A stretch of 16,864 bases of DNA, from the NCBI GenBank assembly GCA_016928935.1, contig JAFGJU010000196.1, forward strand, positions 1-16,864, written 5' to 3'. Under the pieces are notes generated by a model that did not search any database, was not told the DNA's origin, and saw only the letters and a program-made list of their open reading frames with translations. Each line of letters begins with the position of its first letter. Positions within the stretch are counted from its first letter, which is position 1. Position numbers and translations under genes: made by a program. Source of the stretch: Candidatus Eiseniibacteriota bacterium. GTDB taxonomy: Bacteria; Eisenbacteria; RBG-16-71-46; JAFGJU01. Positions 4,812-12,137 of this stretch are shown here, piece after piece.

Positions 4812-7628
4812 ATGGCGCTCAAAGTGACGATAGACAACAGAACGGTGGAAGTCGAGCCCGGCACGACGGTGCTGAACGCCGCGTCACAGGCCGGAGTCTA
4901 CATTCCCCATCTCTGCTACCACAGAAAGCTCTCGATAAAGGGCTCGTGCAGGTTGTGTCTCATCGAGGTGGAGGGCACTCCGAAGCTGCAGCCCGCCTGC
5001 TCGACGCTCGTGTGCGACGGCATGAGGGTCAAGACGGACACGCAGCAGGTGAAGGACGCGCGCAGAGCGGTGCTGGAACTCTTGTTGTTGAACCACCCGC
5101 TCGACTGCCCGGTGTGCGACGCCGGCGGCGAGTGCAAGCTCCAGGACTACGTGTTCTGGTACGGCAGGGGCCGCGGCAGGTTCGTGTTCGAGAAGAGGAC
5201 CTTCGCGCGCGAGGACGTGGGGCCTTTCGTCTCCAGGGACATGAACCGCTGCATCCACTGCACCAGGTGCGCGCGTTTCGCCGCCGAGGTCAGCCTGGCG
5301 GAAGACATAGGCGTGTTCGAGCGCGGGGACAGAACCTGGGTCGGGCCGTATCCGGGCAAAGAGCTGCGCAGTCCCTTCTCCGGGAACGTGACCGAGCTCT
5401 GTCCGGTCGGCGCGCTGACGGACAGGGTTTTCCGGTTCAAGGCCAGGTCGTGGGAGTTGACGGACACGCCGTCGTCCTGCCCGCTGTGCCCCGTGGGCTG
5501 CCCCACACTTCTCCAGACGCGCGACGGGCGCATACTGAGGATTCGGACCCGCGAGAAGTCGCGCACACCCTGGATATGTGACCTGGGTAGGTTCGGCTTC
5601 GCAGCGCGGCGGGAAGAAACGCGGCCGACGGTAATGGAAGACGGCCGACAGATCGAGGTGCCGTGGGACGTGGCCGCTCAGATGGTCGCGGGAAGGCTTA
5701 GAACGATTTCGAAGGAGAGCGGGCCCGAGAGCATCGGCGTGGTCTGCGGGACGCTGGCCACGAACGAGGAGTTGTTCGCGCTCCAGCACGTGTTCAGGAA
5801 TGTCCTCAAGTGCGGCAGCGTGAGCTTCGGACCGCGCACGCCCGCCCCGGCGAGTCACGAGCAGAGGCGGGTGCTGGAGGACGCGCTCCGCGCGCAGGGA
5901 CGCGCGGGCGACCTGGTCGGCTGCGATTCGGTGCTCCTCCTGTGCGCGGACCCGTACGAGGAGGCGCCAGTGGCTGGACTGAAGCTCCTGCAGGCCTTGG
6001 GCCTGGCCTCGAGCGGCGCGGGGGAAGTCGGGGAGGCGGTAGGGGTCGTCGGTGCGGCCCGGGACTCGGCACGCGGCGGGTCGGCCGTGAGGATCACGGC
6101 GCTGGGACCCAGGAGGCCGGAACCGCCGAGCGTTCAGACGACGTGGATTGCGGCGACGCCCCAGGACTGCGCCGACATGGTGAAACGGCTCGCGCTCGAA
6201 CTCGCGAACATGTGCGAGGGAACCGGGACGGCGCGGACACACGGCGACACGGGGAAGGCTCAGGCCACCGGCGGGCCGGGCACGACGGGTACCGCTGGAA
6301 CCCTCAAGTCCGCCGCCGTGGAAGGCCGGGAGCTGGGCTCGGAACTGGGATTCTGGTCCACGTCGCGGAAGCTCGGCATTGTGGTCGGCGGCGAGCTCGT
6401 CGGGAGTTCCCTCGTGTACGGCGTTCTTGCCTCCGTGTTGAGGGTCTGCGCCGCCAGGTCAGCCCTCGGGGTCGAGACGGTGCCTCTGTTCCTGTTCGGC
6501 AGCGGGAACGCGCGCGGAGCTCTCGAGCTGGGAGTCCTGGCCGGGCAGTCCCGCGCCGGGAGCGGGGGACGCGGTGACGACTCCGGCGGTGGGGTCTCGG
6601 ACGGCGCAGGTTTCAGGGAGCAGATGGACGCGGCCGCCGGCGGCAAGCTGCGGGCGCTTTTCGTGTTCGGACTGGACCCCTTGGCCGAGTGTTACGACAG
6701 GGCCAAAGTCGAGGAGGCGCTCAAGAAAGTGGATTTCCTGTGCGTGCAGAGCGACACGGTGAACGAGACCGCCGGTATGGCGCACGTCTACCTTCCGCTT
6801 CAGAGCGTCTTCGGCAGAAAGGGCTCGTTCGTGGACCTCGAAGGCAGGCTCACCGGCCTGAGCGCGGAGCAGTCGCCGCAGGGCGAGGAATCGCTTCTCT
6901 TCGGTCTTCTGCGGACGGTGTGCGAGGCGAGGGGCGTGGCGACGGAGTTGGATAAGGCTGAGGCCATATTCTCATACATGAAAGGACGTTACGGCTGGAA
7001 TCTAAACGAGAACCTAAAAGCGTTGAGCGACTCCGAAGGAGTCTTTCCTGACGGCTCTGACGGTCGCAGTGGAAACGGGCAAGACGTCGGTTCGAAGAGA
7101 GTCCCCGCCCGGGCCGCGTCCCGGGATGCGCGCGCGGCCTCGGACTCTGTCTCATGGAAAAGACCCCCGAGAGCCTGGCTTCTCCCTCGTGACTTCGAAG
7201 GAGAGGCGCGGGCAGCCGGTCGGGGGGCCGCCGGGGGCTCGGCGGGCGCGCCGGTGCGCGGCGCGCGCGAGCCAGGGCCGCCTCCGCAGGAGGCAGAGGA
7301 GTTCGTGCTTCTCTCCGGGAGAGCCGGAGTTTCGAGATCGGTTTGGGCCAGGGACGTGAGCGGGCATCCCAAGATACCGAAGTCGTTATTCGTGGAGATT
7401 TCGCGCGCAGACGCGGAGCGGCTGGAGATATGCGAAGGCGAGAGCCTGGAAGTGACTTCTGCGCTCGGCAGCGTGAGGACGGCGGCCGTGCTGTCGGAGA
7501 GCCTCATGCCCGGCGCCGTGTTCGTGCCCTTCGGCTTCCCGGGCCCCGGGCCCGGGGTGTTGGCTGGCTCGGGCGACGAAGTCACGGTGGTGAGAGTTAG
7601 AAAGGTCGGAGTGGGAGCAGAATGTTAG
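4812..7628 (+). CDS. nuoG: NADH-quinone oxidoreductase subunit G (Fe-S relay, cluster N7 retained)
   Basis: The 75-kDa-type subunit that relays electrons from NuoF towards NuoI. Counting from the alternative GTG at 4800 (942 aa; 938 from ATG 4812), the ligands are: N1b [2Fe-2S] C39, C50, C53, C67; N5 H99, C103, C106, C112; N4 C151, C154, C157, C201; and an extra C-x2-C-x3-C-x25-C set, C227, C230, C234, C260, matching cluster N7. The rest is a degenerate molybdopterin-oxidoreductase fold, with low-complexity Ala/Gly/Arg-rich stretches at about 405-430, 475-510, 584-606 and 745-832. ATG 4812 gives the usual N-terminus (MALKVTIDNRTVEV); GTG 4800 overlaps the nuoF stop with AAGG upstream, so it is also possible. 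The 3' end overlaps nuoH by 7 bp. Confidence 0.95.
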   Translation: MALKVTIDNRTVEVEPGTTVLNAASQAGVYIPHLCYHRKLSIKGSCRLCLIEVEGTPKLQPACSTLVCDGMRVKTDTQQVKDARRAVLELLLLNHPLDCPVCDAGGECKLQDYVFWYGRGRGRFVFEKRTFAREDVGPFVSRDMNRCIHCTRCARFAAEVSLAEDIGVFERGDRTWVGPYPGKELRSPFSGNVTELCPVGALTDRVFRFKARSWELTDTPSSCPLCPVGCPTLLQTRDGRILRIRTREKSRTPWICDLGRFGFAARREETRPTVMEDGRQIEVPWDVAAQMVAGRLRTISKESGPESIGVVCGTLATNEELFALQHVFRNVLKCGSVSFGPRTPAPASHEQRRVLEDALRAQGRAGDLVGCDSVLLLCADPYEEAPVAGLKLLQALGLASSGAGEVGEAVGVVGAARDSARGGSAVRITALGPRRPEPPSVQTTWIAATPQDCADMVKRLALELANMCEGTGTARTHGDTGKAQATGGPGTTGTAGTLKSAAVEGRELGSELGFWSTSRKLGIVVGGELVGSSLVYGVLASVLRVCAARSALGVETVPLFLFGSGNARGALELGVLAGQSRAGSGGRGDDSGGGVSDGAGFREQMDAAAGGKLRALFVFGLDPLAECYDRAKVEEALKKVDFLCVQSDTVNETAGMAHVYLPLQSVFGRKGSFVDLEGRLTGLSAEQSPQGEESLLFGLLRTVCEARGVATELDKAEAIFSYMKGRYGWNLNENLKALSDSEGVFPDGSDGRSGNGQDVGSKRVPARAASRDARAASDSVSWKRPPRAWLLPRDFEGEARAAGRGAAGGSAGAPVRGAREPGPPPQEAEEFVLLSGRAGVSRSVWARDVSGHPKIPKSLFVEISRADAERLEICEGESLEVTSALGSVRTAAVLSESLMPGAVFVPFGFPGPGPGVLAGSGDEVTVVRVRKVGVGAEC

Positions 7629-8605
7629 AGCTCGTTCTCATAGCGCTCGTCAAGTCGGTCGTGGTCCTGGTGGCGCTCCTCCTCATGGTCGCCTATCTCA
7701 CTCTCATGGAGCGCGTGGTGATAGCGCGCATCCAGGTGCGGGTGGGGCCGAACAGAGTGGGCCCGTTCGGGCTCCTCCAGCCCATCGCCGACGGCATAAA
7801 GCTGCTCCTCAAGGAAGACGTAATCCCGGCGCAGGCCGACAAGTACCTCTACGTGTTGGCGCCCGCTCTGTCGTTCGGAGCCGCCTTCGCGACCTTCGCC
7901 GTCATTCCTTTCGGAGACACGGTGGTCCTGTGGGGCCGCCGCATATCGCTGGGGATTGCCGACGTGAACGTGGGGCTGCTGTACGTGTTCGCGATATCGT
8001 CGCTCGGCGTTTACGGCATTGTGTTCGGGGCGTGGGCATCGAACAGCAAGTACCCGCTTCTGGGCGGGCTCCGCTCGGCGGCGCAGATGGTCAGCTACGA
8101 GCTCTGCCTCGTGTTCTCGGTCGTGGGTGTGCTGATGCTGTCCGATTCCACGAGTCTCGCCGACGTCGTGGCCGGCCAGGCCAAGGTCTGGTACGCCGTC
8201 CTCCAGCCCGTGGGCTTTCTGGTCTTCCTGATGGCGTCGTTCGCCGAGGTCAACCGGCTTCCGTTCGACCTGCCGGAGGCGGAGAACGAGCTGGTGGGCG
8301 GGTTCCACACCGAGTACAGCAGCATGAAGTTCGCCATGTTCTTCCTCGGGGAGTACGGGAGCATGATCACTACGTCGGCCATGATAACGACGCTGTACCT
8401 CGGAGGGTGGCGGGGTCCGTTCTTCCCGCCCGTCGTGTGGTTTCTGATAAAGGTCGTCGCGTTTCTGTTCTTCTTCATCTGGGTCAGGGGGACGCTCCCC
8501 AGGTTCAGGTACGACCAACTCATGAAGTTCGGCTGGAAGGTTTTGCTTCCGGTGTCGATAGCGAACATCCTGGTCACGGGACTGGTGCTTGCGTGGACGA
8601 GTTGA
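7622..8605 (+). CDS. nuoH: NADH-quinone oxidoreductase subunit H
   Basis: Membrane subunit (327 aa, about 8 transmembrane helices) that joins the peripheral arm to the pump and forms the entrance of the quinone channel. The conserved cytoplasmic loop VGPNRVGPFGLLQPIADG (41-58) and the acidic loop NRLPFDLPEAENELVGGFHT (211-230), continuing into EYSSMKF, are present; both line the quinone access path in solved structures. The last helices (about 270-290 and 305-325) are typical. ATG 7622 lies inside the last codons of nuoG, with GGGAG at 7613-7617, so the two genes are probably translationally coupled. The stop is 13 bp before nuoI. Confidence 0.97.
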   Translation: MLELVLIALVKSVVVLVALLLMVAYLTLMERVVIARIQVRVGPNRVGPFGLLQPIADGIKLLLKEDVIPAQADKYLYVLAPALSFGAAFATFAVIPFGDTVVLWGRRISLGIADVNVGLLYVFAISSLGVYGIVFGAWASNSKYPLLGGLRSAAQMVSYELCLVFSVVGVLMLSDSTSLADVVAGQAKVWYAVLQPVGFLVFLMASFAEVNRLPFDLPEAENELVGGFHTEYSSMKFAMFFLGEYGSMITTSAMITTLYLGGWRGPFFPPVVWFLIKVVAFLFFFIWVRGTLPRFRYDQLMKFGWKVLLPVSIANILVTGLVLAWTS

Positions 8606-8618
8606 CGGCGGAGACTGG

Positions 8619-9110
8619 ATGAACACGGTGCTGGCCATACTGAACGGTTTCCGGTTGACGCTGAGGCATTTCTTCAAGCGTCCCGTCACGGTTTTCTACC
8701 CCGAGCGGCGTAGAGCCGTCAGTGCGCGGTTCCGGGGCCTGCATTGCCTGGCCCGGGACGAGCAGGGGCTCGAGAAGTGCGTGGGCTGCGGGCTGTGCGC
8801 GAAGGTGTGCCCCTCGTTCGCGATAGAAGTCGAGGCCGCGGAGAACACCGAGCGCGACCGGCACAACAACACGGAGAGATACGCTTCGCGCTACGTCATA
8901 GACATCGGCAGGTGCATCTTCTGCGGGTACTGCGAGGAGGTCTGTCCGACGCAGGCCATCTCGCTCACCCCCAGGTACGAAATGGCCGATTACCGGAGGG
9001 AATCTTTGTACTTCACGAAATCCAGGTTGCTTGAGGAGGAGGCGGCGTCGGCCGGACCGGGCGCCGGGAACGAAGCGGGCGCCGGAAGGCGGGAGGGAAA
9101 GTCGGCATGA
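8619..9110 (+). CDS. nuoI: NADH-quinone oxidoreductase subunit I (2x[4Fe-4S], clusters N6a/N6b)
   Basis: Ferredoxin-like subunit (163 aa) that carries clusters N6a and N6b between NuoG and the N2 cluster of NuoB. Two classic motifs are visible: CVGCGLCAKVCP with C54, C57, C60, C64, and CIFCGYCEEVCP with C99, C102, C105, C109. The N-terminal amphipathic part (FRLTLRHFFKRPVTVFYPE) is the usual membrane-contact segment. ATG 8619 has GGAG at 8610-8613, five bases upstream; an in-frame start at 8589 would overlap nuoH and lacks this signal. The last 25 residues or so are a low-complexity Glu/Ala/Gly tail not expected in the family core. The stop TGA overlaps the nuoJ ATG (ATGA). Confidence 0.96.
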   Translation: MNTVLAILNGFRLTLRHFFKRPVTVFYPERRRAVSARFRGLHCLARDEQGLEKCVGCGLCAKVCPSFAIEVEAAENTERDRHNNTERYASRYVIDIGRCIFCGYCEEVCPTQAISLTPRYEMADYRRESLYFTKSRLLEEEAASAGPGAGNEAGAGRREGKSA

Positions 9111-9616
9111 CGACGCTTCTCTTCGTGCTCGGATCCATCGCCGCGATAGTGTCGGCCCTGTCCGTCGTGACCAGACGAAACCCGGTGCACAGCGCGCTCT
9201 CGCTCATAGTGTGCCTGTTGTCGGTGGCGCTGCTGTTTCTCTTGCTGGGAGCGCAGTTCGTGGCCGCCATCCAGGTCATAGTGTACGCTGGCGCAATAGT
9301 CGTCCTGTTCCTGTTCGTCGTCATGCTGCTCAACGTCAAGGACGAGAGCGCGGTCTTCCATTCCGGGATTGCGCAGAAGCTGGCCGCGCTTGCCCTGGTG
9401 TTTGTAATCCTGGTCCAGGTCGTCCTGGTCGCGGTGGCCGGGGCGACATGGCTCGGCAAGGAACAGTGGCTGGCCGCGACCGGGCTCAGCTTCGGCACGG
9501 TGCAGTCGGTGGGGAGGGAGCTCTTCGCACGCTACCTGTTCCAGTTCGAGGTCGTCTCGGTCCTATTGCTGGTTGCAATAGTGGGCGCCGTAACGCTGGT
9601 GAAGAAGAAACAGTAA
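9107..9616 (+). CDS. nuoJ: NADH-quinone oxidoreductase subunit J
   Basis: Membrane subunit (169 aa, about 5 transmembrane helices) that links NuoH and NuoA with the pump subunits. The most conserved stretch is helix 3, IQVIVYAGAIVVLFLFVVML (about 56-75), whose pi-bulge region is known to change shape during turnover in related enzymes. NPVHSALSLI (26-35) in the preceding loop and helix is also typical. The start ATG overlaps the nuoI stop as ATGA, and GGAGGG at 9092-9097 provides the ribosome binding site. It is followed by a 72-bp gap before nuoK in which I see only GC-rich sequence and the nuoK ribosome binding site. Confidence 0.95.
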   Translation: MTTLLFVLGSIAAIVSALSVVTRRNPVHSALSLIVCLLSVALLFLLLGAQFVAAIQVIVYAGAIVVLFLFVVMLLNVKDESAVFHSGIAQKLAALALVFVILVQVVLVAVAGATWLGKEQWLAATGLSFGTVQSVGRELFARYLFQFEVVSVLLLVAIVGAVTLVKKKQ

Positions 9617-9688
9617 CGGAAATGGAGGCCGGCTCGACAGCCCGCCCGAGTGAGGCGCGGGGGGCGCACGCGAACCGGAGTCGACGAC

Positions 9689-9994
9689 ATGGGAGTGACA
9701 GTCAGTCAATACCTGGCCGTGAGCGCGTTGCTGTTCGCGATAGGCGTGGCGGGCGTGCTTCTCAGGAGAAACATGCTCGTCGTGTTGATGTCGGTCGAAC
9801 TGATGCTCAACGCGGCCAACCTGGCCTTCGTCACGTTCGCCAGAATGCTGGGTGGGGTCGAAGGTCAGGTAATAGTGCTGTTCGTGATGGCCGTGGCCGC
9901 GGCGGAGGTGGCCGTGGGCCTGGCGATAGTGCTCGTGGTGTTCAGGACCGGAGAGACGACCAACGTCGAAGATGTGAGCTCGATGAAATGGTAA
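9689..9994 (+). CDS. nuoK: NADH-quinone oxidoreductase subunit K
   Basis: Small membrane subunit (101 aa, three transmembrane helices), homologous to MrpC of cation antiporters and part of the fourth proton path. The two membrane glutamates known to be needed for pumping are present: E37 (LMSVELMLNAANL) and E73 (AVAAAEVAVGLAI), equivalent to E36 and E72 of the E. coli protein. ATG 9689 has GGAG (9677-9680) eight bases upstream and gives the usual length. An upstream start at 9650 would add 13 Arg-rich residues and is less likely. The stop codon lies at the edge of a 12-bp palindrome (9993-10004). Confidence 0.96.
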   Translation: MGVTVSQYLAVSALLFAIGVAGVLLRRNMLVVLMSVELMLNAANLAFVTFARMLGGVEGQVIVLFVMAVAAAEVAVGLAIVLVVFRTGETTNVEDVSSMKW

Positions 9995-10004
9995 GCCGCG
10001 GCTT
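9993..10004 (+). repeat. 12-bp perfect palindrome at the nuoK stop
   Basis: AAGCCGCGGCTT starts within the TAA stop of nuoK and is fully self-complementary, followed by a short gap to nuoL. It has no loop of its own and no T-run, so it is not a terminator. It could be a dyad binding site or chance in GC-rich DNA. Confidence 0.45.
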
Positions 10005-10034
10005 GGGTCTTACTGCGTCCGTTCAGAGGTGACG

Positions 10035-11984
10035 ATGCTCGATTACGTGTGGCTGGTTCCGGCGTTTCCGCTGGCGGGAGTGCTGGCGAACGTCTTCCTG
10101 GGCGGAAGGCTGGGCAAGAAGTTCGTGGGGTTGGTCTCCTGCGCGTCGGTGGCCCTCGCGTTCGCGTCGAGTGTGGCCGTCCTCGTAGAGATGCTGGCGC
10201 TCGAGCCGGGTCTCCGCCACGTCGAGCGGCACGTGTTCACCTGGTTTCTGTCGGCCGACCTCAAAGTGGACGCCGCGCTGCTGGCGGACCCGCTTTCGGT
10301 CCTGATGATGGTCGTGGTGTCGGGCGTGGCGTTCCTGATACACGTCTACTCCGTCGGGTACATGGCCGGAGACCCCGGCTACCGCAGGTATTTCATCTAT
10401 CTCAACCTCTTCACGTTCTCGATGCTGACCCTGGTGTCGGGTGCCAACTTCCTGGTCCTCTACGTCGGCTGGGAAGCCGTGGGGCTGTGCTCATACCTGC
10501 TCATAGGATTCTGGTACGAGAAGAAGGCGGCCGCGGACGCCGGCAGGAAGGCCTTCATCGTGAACCGGATAGGCGACTTCGGCTTCGTCCTTGGAATCAT
10601 CCTGATATTCAGGATGTTCGGCACGCTGGACTTCGGCTCGGTGTTTCCCAGAGCGGCGGAGATGTTCCCGATGGGCTCGCCCACAATCACGGCCATAACG
10701 CTGCTTCTTTTCCTGGGCGCCACGGGCAAGTCGGCTCAGATACCGCTCTACACCTGGCTTCCGGACGCGATGGAGGGCCCGACGCCGGTGAGCGCTCTCA
10801 TCCACGCCGCCACGATGGTCACGGCCGGCGTGTACATGGTGGCGAGGTGCAGCGCGCTCTACGTGCTGGCGCCGGTCTCGATGGGGGTGGTGGCGGCAGT
10901 CGGGCTTGCGACGGCCGTGTACGCGGCCTCCATAGGGCTCGTCCAGAACGATTTCAAACGAGTGCTGGCTTACTCGACCATCAGCCAGCTGGGGTACATG
11001 TTCCTGGCGTGCGGAGTGGGAGCCTTCGCTGCGGGCGTGTTCCACCTGATGACTCACGCCTTCTTCAAGGCTCTGTTGTTCCTGGTCGCGGGCGCCGTCA
11101 TCCACGCGCTCGCGGGCGAGCAGGACATAAGAAGGATGGGCGGCCTGAGGAGGGAGCTTCCGGTGTCCTTCTGGTCCTTCGTCGTGGCCTCGCTGGCCAT
11201 CGCCGGCATCTTTCCGTTCTCGGGGTTCTTCAGCAAGGACGAGATCCTGTGGGACACGCTGCAGGCACGGGGCCCGCTCGTCTGGGGCGTGGCCGCGGTC
11301 GGCGTGCTTCTGACGGCGTTCTACATGTTCCGCCTGCTGTTCCTGGTGTTCTGGGGAAAGCCGCGCCATGGCGGGCACGTCCACAGGCCTCCACTCTCAA
11401 TTGACGTCCCGCTGGCTTGCCTGGCCGTCCTGTCCGCCGTGGGCGGACTGGTGGGCGCCCCGATGCTGTTCGGCCGGCACTTCATAAAGGAATTCCTGGC
11501 CCCCGTCTTTGCGGGCGGAGCCGGGCACGCGGCGTCGGCCGGTCACGCTGCGGCTGCCGCTGCGCATGTCTCCGCCGGGGCCGGCGCGGCTCACCCGGTC
11601 TCCGAGCTGGGGATGGCGCTAGTGTCCATATCGATAGCCGCGGTCGGGATCGCGCTCGCCCACAGGTTCTACGTAATGTCTCCGGACGTGCCGCGGAGAC
11701 TGAAGGAGAAGTTCGCCACGGCCTATTCGGTCTTACTCAACAAGTACTACGTGGACGAGGCGTACGGTGCGATTTTTGTGAGACCGCTCGTCGCCTTTGC
11801 GGCCGGCCTGTGGCGTTACCTCGACGCGCTGGTGATAGACGGGGCGGTGAACGGCTCGGCGAACACCGTGGCCGCGGGGAGCAGGGTACTGAGGCGGCTG
11901 CAGACCGGGCGCCTGCAGGACTACGCCCTGTCGGTTGCGCTCGGAGCCGTAGTGGTTCTGCTGTTCTGGCTGACGAGGTGGTAG
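10035..11984 (+). CDS. nuoL: NADH-quinone oxidoreductase subunit L (antiporter-like, long lateral helix)
   Basis: The largest antiporter-like pump subunit (649 aa, about 16 transmembrane helices), ending in a lateral helix that braces the membrane arm. The channel residues are present: E147 (VGWEAVGL), K232 (GATGKSAQIPLYTWLPDAME), H257 (ALIHAATMVTAGVY), K345 (HAFFKALLF) and K401 (FFSKDEILW). The C-terminal end has the usual NKYYVDEAYG and a final helix. Between the last core helices and the lateral helix is a His/Ala/Gly-rich run at about 491-521 (11505-11597), which looks like a lineage-specific insertion. GAGG (10026-10029) sits five bases before ATG 10035; GTG 10029 is an alternative start adding two residues. 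A 153-bp gap follows before nuoM. Confidence 0.96.
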   Translation: MLDYVWLVPAFPLAGVLANVFLGGRLGKKFVGLVSCASVALAFASSVAVLVEMLALEPGLRHVERHVFTWFLSADLKVDAALLADPLSVLMMVVVSGVAFLIHVYSVGYMAGDPGYRRYFIYLNLFTFSMLTLVSGANFLVLYVGWEAVGLCSYLLIGFWYEKKAAADAGRKAFIVNRIGDFGFVLGIILIFRMFGTLDFGSVFPRAAEMFPMGSPTITAITLLLFLGATGKSAQIPLYTWLPDAMEGPTPVSALIHAATMVTAGVYMVARCSALYVLAPVSMGVVAAVGLATAVYAASIGLVQNDFKRVLAYSTISQLGYMFLACGVGAFAAGVFHLMTHAFFKALLFLVAGAVIHALAGEQDIRRMGGLRRELPVSFWSFVVASLAIAGIFPFSGFFSKDEILWDTLQARGPLVWGVAAVGVLLTAFYMFRLLFLVFWGKPRHGGHVHRPPLSIDVPLACLAVLSAVGGLVGAPMLFGRHFIKEFLAPVFAGGAGHAASAGHAAAAAAHVSAGAGAAHPVSELGMALVSISIAAVGIALAHRFYVMSPDVPRRLKEKFATAYSVLLNKYYVDEAYGAIFVRPLVAFAAGLWRYLDALVIDGAVNGSANTVAAGSRVLRRLQTGRLQDYALSVALGAVVVLLFWLTRW

Positions 11985-12137
11985 AGGATACGGAGTCGCG
12001 ACAGTGACTGAGGACGCGAGAAGCAAGATGAGTATTGTGAGGATGGCCCGGGCGACACATACGGTCCCGGCCGCGGAGACGCCCACGACGAGGACACCGG
12101 GTGCGTCCGGACGGCGCGCGCGGAGGCTCGGCAGCGC
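11985..12137 (+). other. nuoL-nuoM intergenic region with a possible 37-codon ORF
   Basis: This 153-bp gap has no clear promoter or terminator. It holds an 8-bp palindrome (GTCGCGAC) near its start. A small ORF runs from ATG 12028 to a TGA that overlaps the nuoM start as ATGA (12138-12141). Its 37 residues are rich in Arg, Ala and Thr, resemble nothing I know, and its ribosome binding site is poor. It may be a leader peptide or chance, so I do not call it a gene. The nuoM ribosome binding site GGAGG lies at 12122-12126. Confidence 0.4.

Noticed and set aside
7537..7560. GC-rich palindromic run in nuoG (CCCGGG repeats)
   Set aside because: It encodes a Gly-Pro repeat in the C-terminal domain of NuoG, so base composition and coding explain it.
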